This document shows, piece after piece, positions 9,455 to 19,038 of a stretch of DNA of 41,265 nt. Where the stretch lies: the NCBI GenBank assembly GCA_002773135.1, contig PFCB01000030.1:1-41265 (forward strand), in the 5' to 3' direction. The DNA comes from Candidatus Magasanikbacteria bacterium CG10_big_fil_rev_8_21_14_0_10_47_10 (lineage in GTDB: Bacteria > Patescibacteriota > Patescibacteriia > Magasanikbacterales > UBA922). Under the pieces are notes generated by a model. That model was not told where the DNA came from. It searched no databases and worked only from the letters and a program-made list of their open reading frames with translations. The translations under genes and the position numbers were made by a program. Position 1 is the first letter of the stretch. Each line of letters opens with the position of its first letter.

Positions 9455-10306
9455 TCAGGTAAGTTCGCCGAGCAAACGCTTGAGCTCCTCTCTTGAATGG
9501 TATTCAATAGTAATGGTCCCCCTATCACCTTTTTGTGTGATGCGAACTTTTGTTCCAAACCGCTGTTCAAGCATCTCCTCCTGCGCGATAACATTTGGAT
9601 CGCGCCTCACAGACCCTTTTCGTGATGCACGAGAACGTTGGACCGCGTGCTCCACATCCCGAACTGTTATATCACTTCCGGTAAGGCGTTGAAACATGGC
9701 CATTTGTTCCTTTTCAGTATTTAAACTGAGCAATGCCCGAGCTTTACCCATACTGATTTTCCCGTCAATAAGAGCCCGCTGAATATCGTCCGGAAGCCCC
9801 AGCAGACGCACGGTATTGGCAATGACAGACCGACTCTTGCCAACCTGTTCAGCAACTTCTTGTTGTGTCAGGCCAAATTCCTCCATCAACCGCTGAAAGG
9901 CAAAGGCCTCTTCAATAGCATTAAGTTGCTGCCGCTGAATATTTTCTATAAGCGCTAACTCCAGTTTTTCTTGTTCATTCACCTGCCTGACAATCGCCGG
10001 AATAGTGGGCATCTCCGCAATCTGCGACGCCCTGAATCGACGTTCGCCGGCAACAATTTCATATCCGCCGTCATCCCGTTCACTCACAGTAATGGGCTGC
10101 ATGATACCATGCTTCTTGATAGAAACGACAAGATCCTCCAAATCAGCATGATTAAATTGCTTGCGGGGCTGAGCCGGGTTTGGAGCTATTTCAGATAGTG
10201 GAATGTGCCAAAGTCGCTCACTGTCCCCATGGCCTGTTTCCAAACGAATCTTCTTGCGTGTTTTCTGCTGTGGAATAAGTGAATTGAGTCCTTTACCTAA
10301 AGCCAT
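9455..10306 (-). CDS. parB: Chromosome partitioning protein ParB
   Basis: MALGKGLNSLIPQ, NPAQPRKQF, GERRFRASQIA, HTH QQEVAEQVGKSRSVIANTVRLL. Confidence 0.95.
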   Translation of the reverse strand: MALGKGLNSLIPQQKTRKKIRLETGHGDSERLWHIPLSEIAPNPAQPRKQFNHADLEDLVVSIKKHGIMQPITVSERDDGGYEIVAGERRFRASQIAEMPTIPAIVRQVNEQEKLELALIENIQRQQLNAIEEAFAFQRLMEEFGLTQQEVAEQVGKSRSVIANTVRLLGLPDDIQRALIDGKISMGKARALLSLNTEKEQMAMFQRLTGSDITVRDVEHAVQRSRASRKGSVRRDPNVIAQEEMLEQRFGTKVRITQKGDRGTITIEYHSREELKRLLGELT

Positions 10307-10365
10307 ACGGGAATATGAAATAACATAATTCGAATAACAAATGACAAAAAAATATGAACGCCGTA

Positions 10366-11130
10366 TTACCTCTCCTGTTCCAATATCTCTTGGGCAAGAC
10401 GTTCGTACGCCCGAGCACCCTTGCCCCGCGGTTCATAGTGAAAAATCGATTTGCCAAAACTTGGCGCCTCAGCCAGACGAACAGTCCGCGGAATAACCGA
10501 TCGAAAGATGTTGTTGGGAAAATACTTATACAGCTCCTCCATCACATCGGATGAGAGACGCGTTCTTTTATCAAACATGGTAATGACAGCACCCAGCACG
10601 TTAATCTCGGGTTTAATGTGTTCACGGATCAAATTGATTGTCTCCAGCAGCTGCCCTAACCCCTCTAGAGCGTAATATTCCGCCTGAACCGGAATCAATA
10701 TATGATCAGATGCCGTAAGACTATTCACGGTTAACAATCCCAACGAAGGAGGACAATCAATAATAATGTAGTCATACGCGTGACCCGCCTCTGCCAATAA
10801 GTCAGCCAGCTGGAATTCTCTGCGTTCCACGTCAACCAATTCTATATTGGCGCCGGCCAAGTTGGGCGTACTCGGAAGCAGCCGAAGCCCCTCGTGTGCC
10901 GTATTATAGATAACATCGTGCAGACGCCTCTGCTTGGCAAGTGCTTCATACACGCCCTGCCCGGCATCGGCACGGCTCAGTCCCAAACCACTCGACGCAT
11001 TCCCTTGTGGATCCATATCCACCAACAAGACAAACTTGCCCATTTCGGCAAGCCCGGCAGCAAGATTTACAGCAGTGGTCGTTTTACCGACACCGCCTTT
11101 TTGATTTACTACAGCTATTATTTGTGACAT
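10366..11130 (-). CDS. parA: Chromosome partitioning ATPase ParA/Soj
   Basis: MSQIIAVVNQKGGVGKTTTAVNLAAGLA, VDMDPQGNASSGLG. Confidence 0.96.
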   Translation of the reverse strand: MSQIIAVVNQKGGVGKTTTAVNLAAGLAEMGKFVLLVDMDPQGNASSGLGLSRADAGQGVYEALAKQRRLHDVIYNTAHEGLRLLPSTPNLAGANIELVDVERREFQLADLLAEAGHAYDYIIIDCPPSLGLLTVNSLTASDHILIPVQAEYYALEGLGQLLETINLIREHIKPEINVLGAVITMFDKRTRLSSDVMEELYKYFPNNIFRSVIPRTVRLAEAPSFGKSIFHYEPRGKGARAYERLAQEILEQER

Positions 11131-11196
11131 AAAAACGCTCGTGGTCTATCGTTTGCACGTCATGAGATGCTATGAACGAGGGTAGTATACCCCATA

Positions 11197-11225
11197 TTGA
11201 CAGGAAGCTCAATTCTACCTATACT
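11197..11225 (+). promoter_or_regulatory. Predicted promoter for tRNA-Leu
   Basis: TTGACA (11197-11202), 17-bp spacer, TATACT (11220-11225). Confidence 0.65.
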
Positions 11226-11249
11226 GAGGCAACAAACAATTGCAATCAG

Positions 11250-11333
11250 GCCCAGATGGCGGAACTGGTAGACGCGCTGGACTCAAAATCCAGTGGTGGC
11301 AACACCGTGAGAGTTCGATTCTCTCTTTGGGCA
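11250..11333 (+). tRNA. tRNA-Leu (CAA)
   Basis: GCCCAGATGGCGGAACTGGTAGACGCG CTGGACTCAAAATCCAG TGGTGGCAACACCGT GAGAGTTCGATTCTC TCTTTGGGCA; acceptor, anticodon (CTCAAAA loop), long variable arm and T arm all fold; CCA not encoded. Confidence 0.95.
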
Positions 11334-11383
11334 CACAGAGAATGCCCGCCAAACCGAAACGGTGGCGGGATTCAAATCAGACA

Positions 11384-11890
11384 CTACAACAACCACCGTA
11401 CGGCCCCGCCGGCAGATAGTGTAATGATCGTCACAATTGTTGCGGCCAGGCACACGCCGGCGGCAATAAGTGGAAAGGCTTTTTTAAAGGGTATCTTAAA
11501 AACGAATGAAGCCAGGGAGCCGGTCCATGCTCCTGTCATTGGGAGCGGAATCCCGACAAACACTACCAGTGCAATGGCGCCGTATTTGGCATATCGGCCG
11601 GAAAATTTTTTTTCAGCGCGCTCCAAAAGATGACGCACTTTGGAGCCAAAAAATGGTTGCCTTATGACCCAATCATGCAGCCGAGGCATCAAAAGGAGTA
11701 TAAAAATGGTAGGAAACAAATTCCCCGCCACTGCGAAGAAGAAAGTATGCGCAGCACTCAAACGATATACTTCAATCCCAATCGGGATAGACGCTCGCAA
11801 TTCTGTAATAGGGAGCATGGACAACAGAAAGACAGCCCACTGATGCGGGACACCGGCAAACCATTCAATTGGATTCAAAAAGCTTCCCAT
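11384..11890 (-). CDS. COG2426-type small multidrug export membrane protein
   Basis: LLSMLPITELRASIPIGI, KYGAIALVVFVGIPLPMTGAWTGSLASF. Confidence 0.82.
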   Translation of the reverse strand: MGSFLNPIEWFAGVPHQWAVFLLSMLPITELRASIPIGIEVYRLSAAHTFFFAVAGNLFPTIFILLLMPRLHDWVIRQPFFGSKVRHLLERAEKKFSGRYAKYGAIALVVFVGIPLPMTGAWTGSLASFVFKIPFKKAFPLIAAGVCLAATIVTIITLSAGGAVRWLL

Positions 11891-11893
11891 AGA

Positions 11894-12445
11894 CTAAAAA
11901 AAATGAAATAAACCAAATGCCACGCTGGCATTAAAAAATATATTACCCGCAAGCACGGGCAAAATAACTCTTCGCATGGACGTTTGAACAAATGCAGCCG
12001 GTATAACCACAATTTCATTTGGGAGCGGCATTACAGCCGCATAGATAAAAAGAAAGATTGAAATATAATACGGATTTTTCTCCTGCCAATTTTTCATTCT
12101 TTCAATCGTTTTGCTGTTTTCTATCACCGCAGAGCTGGTTCCCATCCCAATGATATACCCAAAAAAATCTCCTACCGTCATCCCCACTCCTATAATCACG
12201 ACTGTCAGTGGAGCAGAGAGCCCTAGCTCAACAAAAAAAGGAAAAAATGAGACAATCGGAACCGGGATGATGATGTTAAATCCGGACAATACCGCCCCAA
12301 AAAAAATACCAATATACCCGTACCTTTGGGCTGACATGCTGATCACATCTCCTTGCAGTTCCAGGCCATTGATCCAAAAAATAAGCCCAATGAAACCGGC
12401 GACCATGACCGCATTCCGTATCCTTTTAGCTGTCTTCTTTTTCAT
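11894..12445 (-). CDS. VTT/SNARE-associated-like (DedA-related) membrane protein
   Basis: MKKKTAKRIRNAVMVAGF...FGAVLSGFNIIIPVPIVSFFPF...GDFFGYIIGMGTSS...PLPNEIVVIPAAF; start moved in from the ORF start at 12586. Confidence 0.65.
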   Translation of the reverse strand: MKKKTAKRIRNAVMVAGFIGLIFWINGLELQGDVISMSAQRYGYIGIFFGAVLSGFNIIIPVPIVSFFPFFVELGLSAPLTVVIIGVGMTVGDFFGYIIGMGTSSAVIENSKTIERMKNWQEKNPYYISIFLFIYAAVMPLPNEIVVIPAAFVQTSMRRVILPVLAGNIFFNASVAFGLFHFF

Positions 12446-13508
12446 TATTGTCTGTATATTGTGAGTCAAGTATTTTTGATTCATAGTCCGGATCATCGGG
12501 CCAGACCACATTTTCAAACACGGTCTGCGCAATATCGCGTGCCTCTGTAAACCTGGCCTCATGGGAATCTGCCCCCAAAACGACAACGGATACTACATGA
12601 CCTGCTTCGTCCTGTGCTTGCATCATAAAGTTATATCCTGACGCGCCAATATATCCGGTTTTCCCGCCAATAATATCAAACAAACGGTTTGGCACCCAGC
12701 CAAGCAACAGCCAGTTGGTATTCCATAGGTGGTGGGCTTGATCGCGCTCCTCTGAGTACAAATTATACTCATGTGTCAAAAGCCCTTGCCGAATAGACGG
12801 ATGCAGAAGCGCTTCATCCAACAGAAGGCTCAAATCAGATGCTGTGGAGACATCCCCTTGATCCAATCCGGTCGGCTCAAAAAAAATGGAATCACCCATC
12901 CCCAATTCCTGTGCTTTGGTATTCATCCTACTCACAAATGCCTCTCTACTCCACCCGACAGCATCGGATACTGTCATGATCGCTTTATTTGATGAACCAA
13001 TCAATGCCGCGTTCCACAAATCTCTCAAGGTATAGGTATCACCCGCATACATATGCGTATCAATCAAGTCATCCGCAACAACTTGTGTGCTTGTGGCCCA
13101 GTCCGGATTTCGCTCAAGCACTACAAGCGCGCTCATCAACTTGGTGAGACTGGCAATAGGTCGCTGCTCGTATGCGTTTTTACTGTATAGCACAGTCCCG
13201 CTTGAAACATCTTTGACAAGCATTGCTTGCGCTGTAAAGATTTCTCCGCCAGGCAAGTCAGCAATTTGCACAGGCAATTTGGGCGGCTCCGGCACGGGTG
13301 CCGCGGCGTGTATATCACCCCCATATATTGTATCGAGTTTTGTCAATGCATGTGAAAATGTTTGCAAAGGCGAATCCTGCCTCAAAATGACAACCCTCCC
13401 TATTTCATACATTGCCAACCCAAAAAAAACGATAATAACAACAAAAAAACCAGACAAATATTGCCGCTTTTTTGTCGCTTTATACTGTTCTATTTCAAGA
13501 AAGTTCAT
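12426..13508 (-). CDS. D-alanyl-D-alanine carboxypeptidase (peptidase S11/PBP5-like)
   Basis: N-terminal TM; RPIASLTKLMSALV (SxxK), GSSNKAIMTVSDAVG (SxN), GGKTGYIGASGY (KTG). Confidence 0.9.
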   Translation of the reverse strand: MNFLEIEQYKATKKRQYLSGFFVVIIVFFGLAMYEIGRVVILRQDSPLQTFSHALTKLDTIYGGDIHAAAPVPEPPKLPVQIADLPGGEIFTAQAMLVKDVSSGTVLYSKNAYEQRPIASLTKLMSALVVLERNPDWATSTQVVADDLIDTHMYAGDTYTLRDLWNAALIGSSNKAIMTVSDAVGWSREAFVSRMNTKAQELGMGDSIFFEPTGLDQGDVSTASDLSLLLDEALLHPSIRQGLLTHEYNLYSEERDQAHHLWNTNWLLLGWVPNRLFDIIGGKTGYIGASGYNFMMQAQDEAGHVVSVVVLGADSHEARFTEARDIAQTVFENVVWPDDPDYESKILDSQYTDNNEKEDS

Positions 13509-14040
13509 CGTCTGAGGTTTCCGCACTTATGTGAGCGTGATTGTGAAGGTCTTCATAGCCCGATAATTCCTGAACGTGTGACACACCCAAATGAGACAGC
13601 GCCTGCGCTGAAAGCCTATACTCAGGCATCAATTTATCCGTTTCAGACTCCTCTTGAATCAAACCGCGAATAAGCAAATTGCGCAAAATAACAGCACAAT
13701 TGACCCCACGAATATTTTCCAACTCAGGACGCGTCATGGGTCCTGCGTACGCAACCACCGTCAGCGTCTCAAGCTGCGCGCGCGTAAGCTCCCCCCCCAC
13801 TTCATCTTTAATGAAACCATCTATCGCATCGGAATTCTGCGGATTGGTTGCCATTTGGTATTCACTCCCTGTGTCCAAAATATGAATACCTGAATCCTCT
13901 CCATTATATTTCAATTGTAGTTCATCAAGAGCGAGCGCGACATCAGTATCAGCCACGTCAAGCGCTGCAGCTATTTTTTTTTGTGACAGTGGCTTTGATG
14001 CCACAAACAAAATTGATTCAATGCGGCCGGTGAGAGACAT
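13495..14040 (-). CDS. scpB: Segregation and condensation protein B
   Basis: MSLTGRIESILFVASKPLSQKKIAAAL, ETLTVVAYAGPMTRPELENIRGVNCAVILRNLLIRGLI. Confidence 0.93.
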   Translation of the reverse strand: MSLTGRIESILFVASKPLSQKKIAAALDVADTDVALALDELQLKYNGEDSGIHILDTGSEYQMATNPQNSDAIDGFIKDEVGGELTRAQLETLTVVAYAGPMTRPELENIRGVNCAVILRNLLIRGLIQEESETDKLMPEYRLSAQALSHLGVSHVQELSGYEDLHNHAHISAETSDDELS

Positions 14041-14041
14041 A

Positions 14042-14725
14042 TTATTGTTTTGTGACTGTAATGTCGGCAAAGGCCGAGGTTTGCTTTAATAATACATGTC
14101 GCTGTTTAACCAATTCAAGCAAGGCCAGAAAACCGACAATAAGATCACTCTTATTTTTTTTATCGAGAACATCACTGAGCCGGAATGATTTTTTTGAAGC
14201 AAGAAGCGCTCTCAACTGCTGAATTCTCTCTTTCACCGACACTGTTTTTTCAATTCGTATTTGCGGTAATGCCTTAGCAGGCGCCAATCGCTTGATTAAG
14301 TGTACCATACTCTCGTAGAGAGTACCTTTCACAAAATTATCAGGCGGAGAGAAACCCTCTGCCTGGCGTGGTGGTTCATGACGGAAAGACGCGTGCAGCC
14401 CGGACTCCCACGCAGTATTCACGTGCTTGCTGACTTCTACAAACGCCTTATACACCCTCAACTGTTCCTCCAGACTCGGTCCATCGTCTTCGTCCGGCAT
14501 GAGCAGTGGCAATAGGGCTCTTGATTTCATCAATAGCAATCGCGTCGCAATAACCAAAAAATCCGCCATTTCCTCAGGATCCCCTTCATCCAATTGTTCG
14601 ACGTAATTCAAAAATTGATCCGTCACTTCTGAAATAGCTATTTCACTGATCGCTAATTTTTTTTCTTGAAGTAAGGACAGCAACAAATCAAGCGGCCCGT
14701 CGAATTGTGTCAGATGGACTTTCAT
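14042..14725 (-). CDS. scpA: Segregation and condensation protein A
   Basis: FDGPLDLLLSLLQEKKLAISEIAISEVTDQFLNYV, ADFLVIATRLLLMKSRALLP. Confidence 0.94.
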   Translation of the reverse strand: MKVHLTQFDGPLDLLLSLLQEKKLAISEIAISEVTDQFLNYVEQLDEGDPEEMADFLVIATRLLLMKSRALLPLLMPDEDDGPSLEEQLRVYKAFVEVSKHVNTAWESGLHASFRHEPPRQAEGFSPPDNFVKGTLYESMVHLIKRLAPAKALPQIRIEKTVSVKERIQQLRALLASKKSFRLSDVLDKKNKSDLIVGFLALLELVKQRHVLLKQTSAFADITVTKQ

Positions 14726-14731
14726 GCCACA

Positions 14732-16501
14732 CTATTTTTCTTTTCTTAGTTCAATCCCCAGCTCCTTCAGCTGAGCATCATCCACCTCTCCCGGACTTCC
14801 CATCATTGGCTCTTCGGCTTTTTGATTTTTTGGAAATGCCATCACAGCGCGAATATTCGGCTCATTGCGCAACAGCATGACAAGACGCTCTATACCCGGT
14901 GCAAAACCGCAGTGAGGCGGGGCGCCAAACTCGAACGCGTCAATCATGTGACCAAATTTTTCATCAACCTGCTTTTTGCCATATCCGGCCAAGTCAAAAG
15001 CCTTATACATAACCTCTGGGTCTTTATTTCTCACAGCTCCGGAGCTCAGTTCAAGCCCATTGGCAATAATGTCATATTGGTGCGCCAATATATCAAGCGG
15101 ATTCTTTGTTTCAAGGGCGTCCATACCGCCTTGCGGCAGAGAAAACGGATTATGGCCGAAATCAATCTTGCCGGTTTGTTCATTTTTTTCATACATGGGA
15201 AAATCCACAATCCACGCCCACGCAATCATATCCGGATTTTTTAACCCCTGCTTATCACCCACCACGTCTCGCACAGCACCAAGCGCCTTGAGAGAGATTT
15301 CCCAAGTATCCGCCGCAAAGAAAATAATGCATGGCTCTTTCACATCAAGTACCTGTTGTAATGAATTCAATTGCTCATCTGTAAAAAACTTTTTAATAGT
15401 GCCATCAAACGCACCGCCTGCAAATTTGAGCCATGCTAAGCCCTTCGCACGAGCGCGTACGGCAACAGCCGTAAACTCATCATCAATTTCTTTTCGGCTA
15501 AATGTCTCGCCACCCGGGATAACCAGCGCCTGAACATGCTCGGCAGCGTTGAACACCTTAAAATCCGTTGCCGTACCCCATTCACTCACATCTTGTATCT
15601 CCAAATCAAAACGTAAATCCGGCCTATCAGAACCATATCGCTCCATACATTCTTTAAATGGAATTCGTGGAAATGGACGTTGTTTAACCCGTTTCCCTGC
15701 CACGTGTTCGGTAAGCTCCACGAACAATGGCTCCATAAGGTCAAAAAATTCCCCGGGCTCCATAAAACTCACTTCGCAATCCAGTTGATAAAATTCCCCG
15801 GGACTTCTGTCTGCACGAGGGTCCTCATCGCGCATGCACGGTGCGATTTGATAATACCGATCAAATCCGGCGACCATTAAAAGCTGCTTATACTGCTGCG
15901 GTGCTTGCGGCAACGCATAAAATTTTCCGGGATGAATACGGGATGGTACTAAAAAATCTCGCGCCCCTTCGGGGGAACTGACCGTTAAAATGGGGGTTGC
16001 AATATCCAAAAAATCTCGATCCTCCATATACGTGCGAATATGACTGATCATTTTATTCCGAAAGATCATATTGTCTTTCAATCGCTCGCGACGAAGTTCC
16101 AAAAAGCGGTACTTTAAACGCAATTCTTCCTCTTCCTGCCCTTTTGTCGTTTCAAAAATCTCAAACGGCATTGGTTTGGCCTGGCTCAATATTTCTATAT
16201 CAGTTGCTGACAATTCAACCTCACCTGTTTCAATATCAGCATTCACTGTTTCAGCTGTCCGAGCCACAACATGGCCTGTAACTTTCACAATATATTCGTA
16301 CTTCAAAAGCTCGGCTATACCAAAATTTGAAACCTCTTCAGGATGAAACACGACTTGCGTAAGCCCATAGCGATCTCGAAGGTCTATAAAAATAAGACCC
16401 CCCAAATCGCGGCGTCTGTGAACCCAGCCGGATAGGGTTACAGGCTGTCCAACATCGGCCTTTCGAAGCGCTCCACAGGTGTGAGTTCTATACATATACA
16501 A
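14732..16501 (-). CDS. aspS: Aspartyl-tRNA synthetase (bacterial type)
   Basis: YRTHTCGALRKADVGQPVTLSGWVHRRRDLGGLIFIDLRDRYG; class II motifs; GAD insertion domain; FAPGIERLVMLL. Confidence 0.96.
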   Translation of the reverse strand: MYMYRTHTCGALRKADVGQPVTLSGWVHRRRDLGGLIFIDLRDRYGLTQVVFHPEEVSNFGIAELLKYEYIVKVTGHVVARTAETVNADIETGEVELSATDIEILSQAKPMPFEIFETTKGQEEEELRLKYRFLELRRERLKDNMIFRNKMISHIRTYMEDRDFLDIATPILTVSSPEGARDFLVPSRIHPGKFYALPQAPQQYKQLLMVAGFDRYYQIAPCMRDEDPRADRSPGEFYQLDCEVSFMEPGEFFDLMEPLFVELTEHVAGKRVKQRPFPRIPFKECMERYGSDRPDLRFDLEIQDVSEWGTATDFKVFNAAEHVQALVIPGGETFSRKEIDDEFTAVAVRARAKGLAWLKFAGGAFDGTIKKFFTDEQLNSLQQVLDVKEPCIIFFAADTWEISLKALGAVRDVVGDKQGLKNPDMIAWAWIVDFPMYEKNEQTGKIDFGHNPFSLPQGGMDALETKNPLDILAHQYDIIANGLELSSGAVRNKDPEVMYKAFDLAGYGKKQVDEKFGHMIDAFEFGAPPHCGFAPGIERLVMLLRNEPNIRAVMAFPKNQKAEEPMMGSPGEVDDAQLKELGIELRKEK

Positions 16502-16565
16502 AACTTAAACAATAGCTCTAGAGTATCAATTCTTTGCTAACTTTGCAAGAAAAAAAACACAGTAT

Positions 16566-16665
16566 GAACAAAAAAACCCCCAAAGTGTTCGACACGAGAC
16601 AGGAGGTAAAGGAGGGGGTACCTCCGCTCTGCATCGAACACCCCAAGGGTTTATGGCTCAATAAT
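16566..16665 (-). ncRNA. Candidate small RNA / aspS-upstream structured RNA
   Basis: Minus-strand promoter TTGACA-N17-TATAGT just upstream; long hairpin AACCC..GUGUUCGA..GAG..GGAGGUA-[loop CCCCCUCCUU]-UACCUCC..CUC..UCGAACAC..GGGUU followed by U-run. Confidence 0.55.
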
Positions 16666-16669
16666 GCCG

Positions 16670-16699
16670 TACTATATCAAAAAATGAAGATTGTGTCAA
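16670..16699 (-). promoter_or_regulatory. Predicted sigma70-type promoter for candidate sRNA
   Basis: Minus strand reads TTGACAcaatcttcattttttgaTATAGT (17-bp spacer). Confidence 0.6.
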
Positions 16700-16711
16700 G
16701 CCATTGTAAAT

Positions 16712-17695
16712 CTATTTCTTTTTAAGCTGCGCTACAAAAAAACCTTCAATCTCCTTTGTTGGCAATATACGTAGGGTCTTGCTGACATCCGGATGATACA
16801 GCTTTCCCTTCCACTCTTTTACCGCAGAAATTGTTTTCAGGCCTGACAATGATGGCTGGACAACTTCAAGACTATCACCAAATCGTTCTTTTATCTTGCT
16901 CACTCTGGCTTCATTCTCTTCAGGAGCTATGGTACAGGTAGAATATACCAGTGTTCCACCCGGTTTCAAGGCTGATAGAGCCGCCATAATAAGTTTATGC
17001 TGCCGGTAACTCACCTGCTTAATTTTGTGCTCGCTCCAATATCCATATGTTTTAGGATATCCCTCAATGAAGCGAGATTCACCACTGCATGGCGCGTCAA
17101 CCAAAATTTTGTCAAAATATTCCGGGTATTCCAATGAAAGAACAGACCCATCTTCCATTCGCAGTGTAAATATCCAATCATCCTTCTCGGCAATGACTCC
17201 CAAGCCTTCCATGTTATGTTTAAGACGAAAAAATCGGACTTTGTTTAATTCATTCGCAACCAATTCTCCTTTTTGCTCCATACGCGCTGCCATTTGAGAC
17301 GTTTTGCTCCCAGGTGCGGCTGTTAAATCAAGCACTTTTTCTCCGGGTTTTGGATCTAGCACAAGCGGCGGCACCATGCTGGCCAAACTTTGGCAATACA
17401 ACTTTCCTTCCACATACAATGGATGATCAGTCAGTTCGCGCTTTGACTTATTTTGCAAAATGAAGGCGTCCAGATACCACGGGACTTGCTGAATCTTGAA
17501 ACCGTCACGGACCAATATTTGTTTCACATCGTCCCTGCTGGCCTTGATAGTATTCACACGAAACGTCGTTGGCTTGTCCACAAACGTCTTGCGAACTTCG
17601 GTAAATAAAGACGGACCGACAATAGTCGTGAGTCTTTCTAAAAATTTCTCCGGGAGATCTTTTTTTAGCTTTTTCCCTTTTCTCTTTTTTGCCAT
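16712..17695 (-). CDS. NOP2/Sun (RsmB/RsmF-type) RNA m5C methyltransferase
   Basis: VLDLTAAPGSKTSQMAARM, KILVDAPCSGESRF, GGTLVYSTCTIAPEENE. Confidence 0.9.
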   Translation of the reverse strand: MAKKRKGKKLKKDLPEKFLERLTTIVGPSLFTEVRKTFVDKPTTFRVNTIKASRDDVKQILVRDGFKIQQVPWYLDAFILQNKSKRELTDHPLYVEGKLYCQSLASMVPPLVLDPKPGEKVLDLTAAPGSKTSQMAARMEQKGELVANELNKVRFFRLKHNMEGLGVIAEKDDWIFTLRMEDGSVLSLEYPEYFDKILVDAPCSGESRFIEGYPKTYGYWSEHKIKQVSYRQHKLIMAALSALKPGGTLVYSTCTIAPEENEARVSKIKERFGDSLEVVQPSLSGLKTISAVKEWKGKLYHPDVSKTLRILPTKEIEGFFVAQLKKK

Positions 17696-17714
17696 ATTGG
17701 TTCGGATTTTCGGA

Positions 17715-19007
17715 TCACGGCCGCACGCGATTGATCATCCTTGGAAACGGTATGGTTTCACGAATATGTTCTACACCGGACACCCAACGTACCATGCGCT
17801 CCAGCCCTAACCCATAGCCCGAGTGAGGAACAGAACCATATCGCCGTAAATCCAAATACCACTCATACTCAGGCCCCTCCAGACCATGTGATTCAATGGC
17901 CGTTTTGAGAGTTTCGTAATCGTCCTCGCGCTGCGATCCACCGATTATTTCGCCTGCGTTTTCAATGCCGATCAAATCATTATTCAAAACAAGTTCCGGA
18001 TTTCCCGGATCCACTTTCATGTAAAACGGTTTAATGCTCTTTGGCCATTTGTGAATAAATACCGGTACCGCTGAATCTTTAGTCAACAGCTCTTCATCAT
18101 CTGCACCAAGGTCATCGCCAAATTGAATATCTGAACCAAGCGCCTGCAATTTTGGAATTGCCTCAGAATATTCCAATCGTTCAAACGGAAGGTCTTGCAG
18201 ACCGTGCAGCTTAGTCGTGTCACGCTCGAGAATATCAAGTTCCACTTTGCAATTTTCCAAGCATCGTGAAACAACATATTTTACAAGCGCCTCCTGCATG
18301 TTCATATTTTCATCATGCTCCACGAACGCAGCTTCGGCATCCATCATCCAAAACTCGGTTAGATGTTTGCGTGTTTTACTTTTTTCCGCGCGAAACACAG
18401 GACCAAAATCAAATCCACGACCAACAGACATAATAGCGGCTTCCAAATATAGCTGCCCAGATTGAGACAAATGGAGTATTCCCTCATCAAAATATTCTAT
18501 ATCAAATAATTCCGTCGCCCCTTCACACGCATTTGGCGTCAAAATAGGTGTGTCCACTTTCACATACCCGTGTTCATGATAAAAATCATACACAGAACGA
18601 ATAATAACATCTCGAATACGTTGCACAGCCCACTGCCGTTTGCTGCGGAGCCACAGATGTCTGTGATCGAGCAAAAAATCCGGCCCATGTTCTTTTGGCG
18701 TGATAGGATATTCTTGTGCAATCTGAACAATTTCAATATGCGTCACCTGCAATTCAAAAACGTTTTCCTTTTTTGGATGCGCTGTAACAGTTCCGGTCAC
18801 TTTCAATGACGACTCTTGCGTCATATCACCGACGGCCTTCCACGTGGCTTCATCTACAACATCTTCACTCACCACGGCCTGCATGAATCCGGATCCATCT
18901 CTCAATTCCAAAAAAACAATCTTGCCTGATGATCGCTTGTTGTACAACCAGCCGGCTATGGTGATTTCTTTTCCAACTTCTGATGCGATGTTTGATATAT
19001 GGTGCAT
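17715..19007 (-). CDS. asnS: Asparaginyl-tRNA synthetase
   Basis: ITIAGWLYNKRSSGKIVFLELRDGSGFMQ, DTPILTPNACEGATELF, YLEAAIMSVGRGFDFGPVFRAEKSKTRKHLTEFWMMDAE, GYGLGLERMVRWV. Confidence 0.92.
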   Translation of the reverse strand: MHHISNIASEVGKEITIAGWLYNKRSSGKIVFLELRDGSGFMQAVVSEDVVDEATWKAVGDMTQESSLKVTGTVTAHPKKENVFELQVTHIEIVQIAQEYPITPKEHGPDFLLDHRHLWLRSKRQWAVQRIRDVIIRSVYDFYHEHGYVKVDTPILTPNACEGATELFDIEYFDEGILHLSQSGQLYLEAAIMSVGRGFDFGPVFRAEKSKTRKHLTEFWMMDAEAAFVEHDENMNMQEALVKYVVSRCLENCKVELDILERDTTKLHGLQDLPFERLEYSEAIPKLQALGSDIQFGDDLGADDEELLTKDSAVPVFIHKWPKSIKPFYMKVDPGNPELVLNNDLIGIENAGEIIGGSQREDDYETLKTAIESHGLEGPEYEWYLDLRRYGSVPHSGYGLGLERMVRWVSGVEHIRETIPFPRMINRVRP

Positions 19008-19038
19008 ATAATAAAATAAATGATGCGTCAAAACCCTA

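Noticed and set aside
9455-11130. parS sites near parAB
   Set aside because: I looked for TGTTTCACGTGAAACA-like sequences by eye and found none convincing in the window.
11172-11633. 153-aa plus-strand ORF across the tRNA region
   Set aside because: It translates straight through tRNA-Leu and antisense to the COG2426 gene.
16566-16665. T-box riboswitch or SRP RNA upstream of aspS
   Set aside because: No AGGGUGGNACCGCG T-box core, no specifier-loop layout, and no GGAA-tetraloop SRP domain IV motif.
16534-16725. 63-aa plus-strand ORF
   Set aside because: It is antisense to the structured RNA candidate, which has a better promoter and terminator; low-quality protein.
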